Part shown: in pieces, positions 47,741 through 60,136 of the stretch
Layout: each line of letters opens with the position of its first letter
Position numbering within the stretch: position 1 is the stretch's first letter
Program-made: the position numbers and the translations under genes
DNA from: Xiphophorus maculatus
Lineage: Eukaryota; Chordata; Actinopteri; Cyprinodontiformes; Poeciliidae
Reading direction: 5' to 3'
DNA: 64,000 nt
Assembly: GCF_002775205.1 (NCBI RefSeq)
Contig: NC_036443.1
Coordinates: 19,811,266-19,875,265 of the forward strand
The notes under the pieces: model-generated
Told to the model about the DNA's origin: nothing
The model's input: the letters and a program-made list of their open reading frames with translations, nothing else
Databases searched by the model: none

Positions 47741-50129
47741 AGTGTTTCTTTATTCTTTATTTTTCTTCCGTAACCGTTAATGCGGCTCATACCGCTTGGT
47801 GCACACCTACAAATGAGGTATCAAAACCTGCAGAAAATTCACGCCATTCCAGCTATTACTTCTGGTGGGATTTGGGCTTAACGTGGCGACATAATTCGCA
47901 AAAAACTACGAAAAAAAACCCATTATAACTCAATGGGAAAAATCCTAGAAATACCCTATTTTTGAGGATTTGCTGTGTCGTCACAAATTCACCTAGAAAT
48001 GCCATTCAAATTTCATTTTGTAGATACGTCTGTGATCTCTTCGAAAGTGAAGACGGCTCGTCGATACCAGTTACGGTTTGTCCACAATTTGCCTCTAAGC
48101 GACCCAAAGTTTCTCATTTTTCTTCACATTAGAGTGACAGCCCATCTCGGTTCATATCTGGGCACAACATTTCTTTCTCTCATCACTGTAAATGCTCTGA
48201 GTGAGGTACAGATATGAATCTCGGGACTATCGCAGAAGACACATTGAACTGTCATACGCTTAAAACGCTTTTCGAATATGTATTACGGTTCCCGAACAAG
48301 AAGGATTTGTTTCCAATGCTTTTTTTCAGTAAAGTGTGTTTGCTCAAACACACTTGTGTGTTTGACAGCTCAGAGCTCAGAGCTCACACCTGCTGAGACC
48401 ATTATTTGCCATAGCAACGGAACTCAAGAGGCTATTGGCTGCTGGTTAGGACTACGAATACGCATCACTGTAGTTCTATCTATAGTGGAATACTCAGTTG
48501 AAACAGATCAGGACTGAACTGGCCTTTACAACTAATTGCTGCTTTGGGCTGTATATAACTGATTTAACTCAGTAACTGTTACACATGGGATTAGTTTTAC
48601 ACTTTAAAATTAAGCATATTGAAAATTTCACAATAAAAGCCCTGAATATTTTTACATGACGTAATTGCTCTTTTTTGGCTTTATTTGACTTTTTCATCCA
48701 AAGCACTGTTACACATGGTATTAGTTTGGCCCTTTAAAATGAAGCTTAACAAAAATTTCAAAATAAAAGCCTTGAATATTTTTACATGACATAATTGCTC
48801 TTTTTGGCTTTATTTGACTTTTTCATCCAAAGCACTGTTACACATGGTATTAGTTCAGAACTTTAAAATGAAGCATACTGAAAATTTCAAAATAAAAGCC
48901 TTGAATATTTTTACATCATGTAATTGCTCTTTTTGGCTTTATATGACTTTTTCATCCAAAGCACTGTTACACATGGGATTAGTTTGGAACTTTAAAATGA
49001 AGCATACTGAAAATTTCAAAATAAAAGCCTTGAATATTTTTACATCATGTAATTGCTCTTTTTGGCTTTATTTGACTTTTTCATCCAAAGCACTGTTACA
49101 CATGGTATTAGTTTGGAACTTTAAAATGGAGCATAATAATAATTTCAAAATAAAAGCCTTGAATATTTTTACATCATGTAATTGCTGTTTTTGGCTTTGT
49201 ATGACTTTTTCATCCAAAGCACTGTTACACATGGGATTAGTTCGGAACTTTAAAATGAAACATACTGAAAATTTCAAAATAAAAGCCTTGAATATTTTTA
49301 CATCATGTAATTGCTCTTTTTGGCTTTATTTGACTTTTTCATCCAAAGCACTGTTACACATGGGATTAGTTTGGCCCTTTGAAATGAAGCATACTGAAAA
49401 TTTTAAAATAAAAGCCTTGAATATTTTTACATGACGTAATTGCTGTTTGTGGCTTTATGTGACTTTTTCATCCAAAGCACTGTTACACATGGGATTAGTT
49501 TGGCCCTTTGAAATGAAGCATACTGAAAATTTTAAAATAAAAGCCTTGAATATTTTTACATGACGTAATTGCTCTTTTTGGCTTTATTTTACTTTTCCAT
49601 CCAAAGCACTGTTACACATGGGATTAGTTTGGAACTTTAAAATTAAGCATACTGAAAATTTCAAAATAAAAGCCTTGAATATTTTACATGACGTAATTGC
49701 TTTTTTTGGCCGTATATGACTTTTTCATCCAAAGCACTGTTACACATGGGATTAGTTCGGAACTTTAAAATGGAGCATACTGAAAATTTCAAAATAAAAG
49801 CCTTGAATATTTTTACGTCAGCTACTTGTGTTTTGAGCATTATATAACTATTTTAACCCAAGGACTATTACGCATGGGATTAGTTTGGCCCTTTGAAATG
49901 AAGTTTAACAAAACTTCCAAAATAAAAGCCTTGACAACATTTTAAATCGTACCGAATGGTGCACGTCCGCCTCGCTTAACGTTCTTGCGGTTCTCCGCGT
50001 GCCACTGGTTACGTTGCGGCGTTCTTTGGCGTCGACGCCGATTTGTGGCGTGACGACGCCGGGCCCAAGCCCGACGGGCGCGCCTTGGCAGGCCCCGGCT
50101 AAATTTCTTCAGAAATTTTGTTTTTCTAG
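47690..50129 (+). mobile_element. composite element copy C
   Basis: Starts GGGGCCTGCC, followed by the 5' module (to about 48580), about 11 monomers of 129 bp, and the 3' module with GGCGTCGACGCC and GGCAGGCCCC, ending hairpin-TTTTGTTTTTCTAG. Its 5' module contains the hairpin arms CTCAAACACAC and GTGTGTTTGAG (about 48342-48365). The next copy begins one base after CTAG. Confidence 0.85.
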
Positions 50130-50130
50130 T

Positions 50131-52363
50131 TATTCTTTATTTTTCATCCGTAACCGTTAATGCGGCTCATACCGCTGCGTGCACACCTACAAAAGAGGTA
50201 TCAAAACGTGCAGAAAATTCACGCCATTCCAGCTATTACTTTTGGTGGGATTCGGGATTAACATGGCGACATAATTCGCAAAAAACTACGAAAAAAACCC
50301 CATTATAACTCAATGGGAAAAATCCTAGAAATACCCTATTTTTGAGGATTTGCTGTGTCGTCACAAATTCACCTAGAAATGCCATTCAAATTTCATTTTG
50401 TAGATACGTCTGTGATCTCTTCGAAAGTGAAGACGGCTCGTCGATACCAGTTATGGTTTGTCCACAATTTGCCTCTAAGCGACCCAAAGTTTCTCATTTT
50501 TGCTCATATTAGAGTGACAGCCGACCTCGGTTCATATCTGGGCACAACATTTCTTTCTCTCATCACTGTAAATGCTCTGAGTGAGGTACAGATATGAATC
50601 TCGGGACTATCGCAGAAGACACATTGAACTGTCATACGCTTAAAACGCTTTTCGAATATGTATTACGGTTCCCGAACAAGAAGGATTTGTTTCCAATGCT
50701 TTTTTTCAGTAAAGTGTGTTTGCTCAAACACACTTGTGTGTTTGAGAGCTCACAGCTCAGAGCTCACACCTGCTGAGACCATTATTTGCCATAGCAACGG
50801 AACTCAAGAGGCTATTGGCTGCTGGTTAGGACTACGAATACGCATCGTTGTAGTTCTATCTATCCTCAGTTGAAACAGATCAGGACTGAGAACTGGCCTT
50901 TACAACTACTTGCTGCTTTGGGCTGTATATAACTGATTTAACTCAGTAACTGTTACACATGGGATTAGTTTTACACTTTAAAATTAAGCATATTGAAAAT
51001 TTCACAATAAAAGCCCTGAATATTTTTACATGACGTAATTGCTCTTTTTTGGCTTTATTTGACTTTTTCATCCAAAGCACTGTTACACATGGTATTAGTT
51101 TGGCCCTTTAAAATGAAGCTTAACAAAAATTTCAAAATAAAAGCCTTGAATATTTTTACATCAGCTACTTGTGTTTTGAGCATTATATAACTATTTTAAC
51201 CGAAGGACTATTACGCATGGGATTAGTTTGGCCCTTTGAAATGAAGCATCCTGCAAATTTCAAAATAAAAGCCTTGAATATTTTTACATGACATAATTGC
51301 TCTTTTTGGCTTTATTTGACTTTTTCATCCAAAGCACTGTTACACATGGTATTAGTTCAGAACTTTAAAATGAAGCATACTGAAAATTTCAAAATAAAAG
51401 CCTTGAATATTTTTACATCATGTAATTGCTCTTTTTGGCTTTATTTGACTTTTTCATCCAAAGCACTGTTACACATGGTATTAGTTTGGAACTTTAAAAT
51501 GGAGCATAATAATAATTTCAAAATAAAAGCCTTGAATATTTTTACATCATGTAATTGCTGTTTTTGGCTTTGTATGACTTTTTCATCCAAAGCACTGTTA
51601 CACATGGGATTAGTTCGGAACTTTAAAATGAAACATACTGAAAATTTCAAAATAAAAGCCTTGAATATTTTTACATCATGTAATTGCTCTTTTTGGCTTT
51701 ATTTGACTTTTTCATCCAAAGCACTGTTACACATGGGATTAGTTTGGCCCTTTGAAATGAAGCATACTGAAAATTTTAAAATAAAAGCCTTGAATATTTT
51801 TACATGACGTAATTGCTGTTTGTGGCTTTATGTGACTTTTTCATCCAAAGCACTGTTACACATGGGATTAGTTTGGAACTTTAAAATTAAGCATACTGAA
51901 AATTTCAAAATAAAAGCCTTGAAGATTTTACATGACGTAATTGCTTTTTTTGGCCGTATATGACTTTTTCATGCAAAGCACTGTTACACATGGGATTAGT
52001 TCGGAACTTTAAAATGGAGCATACTGAAAATTTCAAAATAAAAGCCTTGAATATTTTTACATCAGCTACTTGTGTTTTCAGCATTATATAACTATTTTAA
52101 CCCAAGGACTATTACGCATGGGATTAGTTTGGCCCTTTGAAATGAAGTTTAACAAAACTTCCAAAATAAAAGCCTTGACAACATTTTAAATCGTACTGAA
52201 TGGTGCACGTCCGCCTCGCTTAACGTTCTTGCGGTTCTCCGCGTGCCACTGATTACGTTGCGGCGTTCTTTAGCGTCGACGCCGATTTGTGGCGTGACGA
52301 CGCCGGGCCCAAGCCCGACGGGCGCGCCTTGGCAGGCCCCGGCTAAATTTCTTCAGAAATTTT
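50131..52363 (+). mobile_element. composite element copy D
   Basis: Head to tail with copy C and lacking the GGGGCCTGCC start; it begins TATTCTTTATTTTTC. The array has about 10 monomers. Much of the array is identical by eye to copy C in monomer order, with deletion of some units and one extra monomer of the CAGCTACTTGTGTTTTGAGC type. It ends CTAG at 52360-52363. Confidence 0.85.
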
Positions 52364-52600
52364 GTTTTTCTAGTTATAATTCTTTATTTTTCATCCGTAA
52401 CCGTTAATGCGGCTCATACCGCTGCGTGCACACCTACAAAAGAGGTATCAAAACCTGCAGAAAATTCACGCCATTCCAGCTATTACTTTTGGTGGGATTC
52501 GGGATGAACATGGCGACATAATTCGCAAAAAACTACGAAAAAAACCCCATTATAAGTCAATGGGGAAAATCCATTGAAAACCCTAATACCCTACTGGCTA
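52364..52600 (+). mobile_element. composite element 5' module, truncated (copy E left part)
   Basis: Follows copy D's CTAG directly, carries the first 215-235 bp of the 5' module and then switches at AAAATCCATTGAAAACCC to the chimeric segment. It is the inverted counterpart of 44936-45150. Confidence 0.75.
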
Positions 52601-53997
52601 AAACAGAGAATTGTCTCCCCCAGCTGGCTCAAATGAAGTATTGTAAGTCTGAAAAGCGAAAAGAGCAAGTATGAAAAAAAAAAGATTGTGCCTTGGATAT
52701 ACTGGATTAAACAAAACTTTAAATTTGATTGGTAAACATCCAACAGGTAGATGTGAGTGTGGTATGGATATGGAAACAGTAGAACATGTAATAATTAATT
52801 GTGGAAAATATAAAGCAAGTACAATAAATTAGGAAATATGATATAGAGACATTTAAACTTAATAAGATATTAATTAAACACAAAATAAATAAAGCGGTTA
52901 TTACATGTTTGAAGGTAACAGGATTATATGTAAGACTTTAGATTGGGGAGCGGTTAACTGAAACGTGGGGCGTGCTAACCCCCTGCGCCACCACAGCACG
53001 CCCCATGAATATTTATGTTATTTCATAAAATTTCTTAAGAAAACTAAACTGATAGAAAGGATTTAGTGTTTTTTTTTTTAAGTTGCGCCCTGATCCACAC
53101 TCCATACCAGTAGGTGGCGGTAATGCACACCATTAAGTTGCTTGCCAACCGCCATTAAAAACAAAAAGAAGAAGAAGAGCTTTCTGCTTCCGACTGCTTG
53201 GTTAAGGTAAGAAGTGTTTGTGTTCTGTCCATAAAATATACTATTTAATTTCATTACTATATTATTAGAACTGCTTACAGTTGTTAAATGTAATGTGTTC
53301 TTTAAGAAATGTGATCGATTTTAAAAGTTTGACTGCTGTGGGATATTTTGTTGTGGCTCTGATAGCGTAGCTGCTAGCTTGATGGAACCACAATTTGTTC
53401 ACATGTTAGCACTTTGCTAACTGGCTTTCGTGAAACCTGTTAGGCTACAAAATCTCTGTTAACATCAATCTGATCAGCTGAAATAAGGCAATTTTGTTTT
53501 ACCTCAACCTAGAGCTATTGTGACTTGCAGAAATTGCCACAAATAACCGGAACTAGCATATTAAGCTACTTCACTGAATCAGTTGCTTCGGATACAGATA
53601 CTCTCAGCTGCCGTCTTGTGCCGACAGTGAAAAACAGCAGAACTACATAATATTAGCTTGGTATGATGTAAATTATAATTTTTGTTTGAATTACATAAAA
53701 TAACTTCATGATCTGAGTTTTTTTTCGTTATGCTTGGCCTATCAATAATTTCAAATAATAAAACATAAAATATCTGGGTTTATTTTGTTCATCCGAACCA
53801 GAACCTCCAGGTTCTCCGTTGTAGAGTTTTACTGAAAATCAGCGGAGAAATATCTGTAGCGCAGCAGCTGCGGTACAGTCTGCCCACTAGAGTAGAACTG
53901 AACCGAACCAAACATGAACGTATTTCATCGCCTAACGAAAGACAAGGAAGCAAAGAGATTTCGGCTAAAGAAATCTGAACTTGATTACATTGCAGCA
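52600..53997 (+). repeat. right arm of chimeric inverted segment
   Basis: Contains in order a LINE C-terminal fragment, GGATTATATGTAAG, a GTAGGTGGCGGTAATGCAC repeat with an AGAAGAAGAAG tail, CTTTCTGCTTCCGACTGC, a donor-like TTAAGGTAAGAAG, and GCTAACTGGCTTTCGTGAAA. From about 53460 to 53997 it has about 540 bp that the left arm lacks. No intact gene is seen. Confidence 0.65.
52664..52880 (+). pseudogene. LINE ORF2 C-terminal fragment, right arm
   Basis: The frame reads LGYTGLNKTLNLIGKHPTG and then CECGMDMETVEHVI...NCGKY, the cysteine/histidine tail of a non-LTR retrotransposon ORF2. Upstream reverse transcriptase sequence is absent, so it is a 3' fragment carried inside the chimeric unit. Confidence 0.6.
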
Positions 53998-54105
53998 TCC
54001 TTTAGCGTCGATGCCAATTTGTAGCGTGACGACGCCGGGCACAAACCAGACGGGCGCGCCTTGGCAGGCCCCGGCTAAATTTCTTCAGAAATTTTGTTTT
54101 TCTAG
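53998..54105 (+). mobile_element. composite element 3' end (copy E right part)
   Basis: Starts TTTAGCGTCGATGCC and ends GGCAGGCCCCGGCTAAATTT, hairpin, CTAG at 54102-54105. It is partly CpG-decayed like its inverted counterpart at 44053-44150, though less so. Confidence 0.75.
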
Positions 54106-56082
54106 TTATTCTTTATTTTTCTTCCGTAACCGTTAATGCGGCTCATACCGCTGGGTGCACACCTACAAATGAGGTATCAAAACGTGCAGAAAATTCACGC
54201 CATTGGAGCTATTACTTCTGGTGGGATTTGGGCTTAACGTGGCGACATAATTCGCAAAAAACTACGAAAAAAACCCCATTATAACTCAATGGGAAAAATC
54301 CTAGAAATACCCTATTTTTGAGGATTTGCTGTGTCGTCACAAATTCACCTAGAAATGCCATTCAAATTTCATTTTGTAGATACGTCTGTGATCTCTTCGA
54401 AAGTGAAGACGGCTCGTCGATACCAGTTACGGTTTGTCCACAATTTGCCTCTAAGCGACCCAAACTTTCTCATTTTTGCTGAAATTACAGTGACAGCCCA
54501 TCTCGGTTCATATCTGGGCACAACATTTCTTTCTCTCATCGCTGTAAATGCTCTGAGTGAGGTACAGATATGAATCTCGGGACTATCGCAGAAGACACAT
54601 TGAACTGTCATACGCTCGAAACGCTTTTCGAATATGTATTACGGTTCCCGAACAAGAAGGATTTGTTTCCAATGCTTTTTTTCAGTAAAGTGTGTTTGCT
54701 CAAACACACTTGTGTGTTTGAGAGCTCACAGCTCAGAGCTCACACCTGCTGAGACCATTATTTGCCATAGCAACGGAACTCAAGAGGCTATTGGCTGCTG
54801 ATTTGGACTACGAATACGCATCGCTGTAGTTCTATCTATCCTCAGTTGAAACAGATCAGGACTGAGAACTGGCCTTTAGAACTACTGCTGCTATGGGCTG
54901 TATATAACTGATTTAACTCAGTAACTGTTACACATGGGATTAGTTTGGAACTTTAAAATGGAGCATAATAATAATTTCAAAATAAAAGCCTTGAATAGTT
55001 TTACATCAGGTAATTGCTGTTTTTGGCTTTATTTGACGTTTTCATCCAAAGCACTGTTACACATGGGATTACTTTGGAACTTTAAAATGGAGAATAATAA
55101 TAATTTCAAAATAAAAGCCTTGAATATTTTTACATCAGGTAATTGCTTTTTTTGGCCGTATATGACTTTTTCATCCAAAGCAATGTTACACATGGGATTA
55201 GTTTGGAACTTTAAAATGGAGAATAATAATTTCAAAATAAAAGCCTTGAATATTTTTACATCAGGTAATTGCTCTTTTTGGCTTTATTTGACGTTTTCAT
55301 CCAAAGCAATGTTACACATGGGATTACTTTGGAACTTTAAAATGGAGAATAATAATAATTTCAAAATAAAAGCCTTGAATATTTTTACATCAGGTAATTG
55401 CTGTTTTTGGCTTTATATGACTTTTTCATCCAAAGCACTGCTACACATGGGATTAGTTTGGAACTTTAAAATGGAGCATAATAATAATTTCAAAATAAAA
55501 GCCTTGAATATTTTTACATCAGGTAATTGCTCTTTTTGGCTTTATTTGACTTTTTCATCCAAAGCACTGTTACACGTGGTATTAGTTTGGCCCTTTGAAA
55601 TGAAGCATTCTGAAAATTTCAAAATAAAAGCCGTGAATAATTTTACATGACGTAATTGCTCTTTTTGGCTTTATTTGACTTTTTCATCCAAAGCACTGTT
55701 ACACGTGGTATTAGTTTGGCCCTTTGAAATGAAGCATACTGAAAATTTCAAAATAAAAGCCTTGAATATTTTTACATCAGCTACTTGTGTTTTGAGCATT
55801 ATATAACTATTTTAACCCAAGGACTATTACGCATGGGATTAGTTTGGCCCTTTGAAATGAAGTTTAACAAAACTTCCAAAATAAAAGCCTCGACAACATT
55901 TTAAATCGTACCGAACGGTGCACGTCCGCCTCGCTTAACGTTCTTGCGGTTCTCCGCGTGCCACTGCTTACGTCGCGGCGTTCTTTGGCGTCGACGCCGA
56001 TTTGTGGCGCGACGACGCCGGGCCCGAACCCCACGGCCGCGCCTTGGCAGGCCCCGGCTAAATTTCTTCCGAAATTTTCTAG
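54106..56082 (+). mobile_element. composite element copy F
   Basis: Begins TTATTCTTTATTTTTCTTCC directly after CTAG. It has a short-type 5' module and about eight monomers, including 126 bp versions with one AAT fewer. The 3' module ends AAATTTCTTCCGAAATTTT and CTAG at 56079-56082, without the GTTTTT insertion seen in copies C, D and E. Confidence 0.85.
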
Positions 56083-59000
56083 TTATTATTATTATTATTA
56101 TAGAACTTTATTTTTCTTCCGTAACCGTTAATGCGGCTCATACCGCTGGGTGCACACCTACAAATGAGGTATCAAAACGTGCAGAAAATTCACGCCATTG
56201 GAGCTATTACTTCTGGTGGGATTTGGGCTTAACGTGGCGACATAATTCGCAAAAAACTACGAAAAAAACCCCATTATAACTCAATGGGAAAAATCCTAGA
56301 AATACCCTATTTTTGAGGATTTGCTGTGTCGTCACAAATTCACCTAGAAATGCCATTCAAATTTCATTTTGTAGATACGTCTGTGATCTCTTCGAAAGTG
56401 AAGACGGCTCGTCGATACCAGTTATGGTTTGTCCACAATTTGCCTCTAAGCGACCCAAAGTTTCTCATTTTTGCTCATATTAGAGTGACAGCCGACCTCG
56501 GATCAGATATGGGCACAACATTTCTTTCTCTCATCGCTGTAAATGCTCTGAGTGAGGTACAGATATGAATCTCGGGACTATCGCAGAAGACACATTGAAC
56601 TGTCATACGCTCGAAACGCTTTTCGAATATGTATTACGGTTCCCGAACAAGAAGGATTTGTTTCCAATGCTTTTTTTCAGTAAAGTGTGTTTGCTCAAAC
56701 ACACTTGTGTGTTTGAGAGCTCACAGCTCAGAGCTCACACCTGCTGAGACCATTATTTGCCATAGCAACGGAACTCAAGAGGCTATTGGCTGCTGGTTAG
56801 GACTACGAATACGCATCACTGTAGTTCTATCTATCCTCAGTTGAAACAGATCAGGACTGAGAACTGGCCTTTAGAACTACTGCTGCTATGGGCTGTATAT
56901 AACTGATTTAACTCAGTAACTGTTACACATGGGATTAGTTTGGAACTTTAAAATGGAGCATAATAATAATTTCAAAATAAAAGCCTTGAATATTTTTACA
57001 TCAGGTAATTGCTGTTTTTGGCTTTATTTGACGTTTTCATCCAAAGCACTGTTACACATGGGATTACTTTGGAACTTTAAAATGGAGAATAATAATTTCA
57101 AAATAAAAGCCTTGAATATTTTCACATCAGGTAATTGCTTTTTTTGGCCGTATATGACTTTTTCATCCAAAGCAATGTTACACATGGGATTAGTTTGGAA
57201 CTTTAAAATGGAGAATAATAATTTCAAAATAAAAGCCTTGAATATTTTTACATCAGGTAATTGCTGTTTTTGGCTTTATTTGACGTTTTCATCCAAATCA
57301 CTGTTACACATGGGATTACTTTGGAACTTTAAAATGGAGAATAATAATAATTTCAAAATAAAAGCCTTGAATATTTTTACATCAGGTAATTGCTTTTTTT
57401 GGCCGTATATGACTTTTTCATCCAAAGCAATGTTACACATGGGATTAGTTTGGAACTTTAAAATGGAGAATAATAATAATTTCAAAATAAAAGCCTTGAA
57501 TATTTTTACATCAGGTAATTGCTGTTTTTGGCTTTATATGACTTTTTCATCCAAAGCACTGTTACACATGGGATTAGTTTGGAACTTTAAAATGGAGCAT
57601 AATAATAATTTCAAAATAAAAGCCTTGAATATTTTTACATCAGGTAATTGCTCTTTTTGGCTTTATTTGACTTTTTCATCCAAAGCACTGTTACACGTGG
57701 TATTAGTTTGGCCCTTTGAAATGAAGCATACTGAAAATTTCAAAATAAAAGCCTTGAATAATTTTACATCAGGTAATTGCTGTTTTTGGCTTTATATGAC
57801 TTTTTCATCCAAAGCACTGTTACACATGGGATTAGTTTGGAACTTTAAAATGGAGCATAATAATAATTTCAAAATAAAAGCCTTGAATATTTTTACATCA
57901 GGTAATTGCTCTTTTTGGCTTTATTTGACTTTTTCATCCAAAGCACTGTTACACGTGGTATTAGTTTGGCCCTTTGAAATGAAGCATACTGAAAATTTCA
58001 AAATAAAAGCCTTGAATAATTTTACATGACGTAATTGCTCTTTTTGGCTTTATTTGACTTTTTCATCCAAAGCACTGTTACACGTGGTATTAGTTTGGCC
58101 CTTTGAAATGAAGCTTAACAAAAGTTTCAAAATAAAAGCCTTGAATATTTTTACATGACGTAATTGCTCTTTTTGGCTTTATTTGACTTTTTCATCCAAA
58201 GCACTGTTACACATGGTATTAGTTTGGCCCTTTGAAATGAATATTAACAAAAATTTCAAAATAAAAGCCTTGAATATTTTTACATCATGTAATTGCTCTT
58301 TTTGGCTTTATTTGACTTTTTCATCCAAAGCACTGTTACACGTGGTATTAGTTTGGCCCTTTGAAATGAAGCTTAACAAAAGTTTCAAAATAAAAGCCTT
58401 GAATATTTTTACATGACGTAATTGCTCTTTTTGGCTTTATTTGACTTTTTCATCCAAAGCACTCTTACACGTGGTATTAGTTCAGAACTTTAAAATGAAG
58501 CATACTGAAAATTTCAAAATAAAAGCCTTGAATATTTTACATGAAGTAATTGCTCTTTTTGGCCGTATATGACTTTTTCATCCAAAGCAATGTTACACAT
58601 GGGATTAGTTCGGAACTTTAAAATGGAGCATAATAATAATTTCAAAATAAAAGCCTTGAATATTTTTACATCAGGTAATTGCTGTTTTTGGCTTTATTTG
58701 ACGTTTTCATCCAAAGCACTGTTACACATGGGATTACTTTGGAACTTTAAAATGGAGAATAATAATAATTTCAAAATAAAAGCCTTGAATATTTTTACAT
58801 GACGTAATTGCTCTTTTTGGCTTTATTTGACTTTTTCATCCAAAGCACTGTTACACATGGTATTAGTTTGGCCCTTTGAAATGAATATTAACAAAAATTT
58901 CAAAATAAAAGCCTTGAATATTTTTACATCATGTAATTGCTCTTTTTGGCTTTATTTGACTTTTTCATCCAAAGCACTGTTACACGTGGTATTAGTTTGG

Positions 59001-60136
59001 CCCTTTGAAATGAAGCTTAACAAAAGTTTCAAAATAAAAGCCTTGAATATTTTTACATGACGTAATTGCTCTTTTTGGCTTTATTTGACTTTTTCATCCA
59101 AAGCACTCTTACACGTGGTATTAGTTCAGAACTTTAAAATGAAGCATACTGAAAATTTCAAAATAAAAGCCTTGAATATTTTACATGAAGTAATTGCTCT
59201 TTTTGGCCGTATATGACTTTTTCATCCAAAGCAATGTTACACATGGGATTAGTTCGGAACTTTAAAATGGAGCATAATAATAATTTCAAAATAAAAGCCT
59301 TGAATATTTTTACATCAGGTAATTGCTGTTTTTGGCTTTATTTGACGTTTTCATCCAAAGCACTGTTACACATGGGATTACTTTGGAACTTTAAAATGGA
59401 GAATAATAATAATTTCAAAATAAAAGCCTTGAATATTTTTACATCAGGTAATTGCTGTTTTTGGCTTTATATGACTTTTTCATCCAAAGCACTGTTACAC
59501 ATGGGATTAGTTTGGAACTTTAAAATGGAGCATAATAATAATTTCAAAATAAAAGCCTTGAATATTTTTACATCAGGTAATTGCTCTTTTTGGCTTTATT
59601 TGACTTTTTCATCCAAAGCACTGTTACACGTGGTATTAGTTTGGCCCTTTGAAATGAAGCATTCTGAAAATTTCAAAATAAAAGCCTTGAATAATTTTAC
59701 ATGACGTAATTGCTCTTTTTGGCTTTATTTGACTTTTTCATCCAAAGCACTGTTACACGTGGTATTAGTTTGGCCCTTTGAAATGAAGCATACTGAAAAT
59801 TTCAAAATAAAAGCCTTGAATATTTTTACATCAGCTACTTGTGTTTTGAGCATTATATAACTATTTTAACCCAAGGACTATTACGCATGGGATTAGTTTG
59901 GCCCTTTGAAATGAAGGTTCACAAAACTTCCAAAATAAAAGCCTTGACAACATTTTAAATCGTACCGAACGGTGCACGTCCGCCTCGCTTAACGTTCTTG
60001 CGGTTCTCCGCGTGCCACTGATCACGTCGCGGCGTCCTTTGGCGTCGACGCCGATTTGTGGCGCGACGACGCCGGGACCATGCCCGACGGGCGCGCCTTG
60101 GCAGGCCCCGGCTAAATTTCTTCCGAAATTTTCTAG
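56083..60136 (+). mobile_element. composite element copy G (largest array)
   Basis: Joined to copy F through a TTATTATTATTATTATTATA junction. It has a short-type 5' module and about 24 monomers (about 56925-59950). Within the array a block of five monomers (644 bp) is duplicated. One frame stays open from 56929 to 58029 (366 codons). It ends CTAG at 60133-60136. Its right half matches copy A in monomer order. Confidence 0.88.
58183..59470 (+). repeat. 644 bp higher-order duplication within copy G
   Basis: Features at 58183, 58441 and 58569 recur at 58827, 59085 and 59213, a constant offset of 644 bp. That is five 129 bp monomers less one base (the ATATTTTACATGAAG monomer lacks one T). The two blocks look identical by eye over most of their length. 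Confidence 0.85.

Noticed and set aside
46905-47780. 291-codon plus-strand frame and its 183-codon antisense partner
   Set aside because: Both run through the tandem hairpin units and mirror each other; they are a property of the repeat rather than a gene.
53789-53998. 69-codon minus-strand frame and a plus-strand ATG frame at 53914
   Set aside because: Short, inside the chimeric segment, and running into the 3' module of the composite element; no motif supports a gene.
56929-58029. Long open frames in the tandem arrays (for example 366, 281, 238 and 206 codons) as protein-coding genes
   Set aside because: The frames follow from a 129 bp monomer lacking stops in one frame; related frames also open on the other strand, ends are set by monomer indels, and no known domain is seen.
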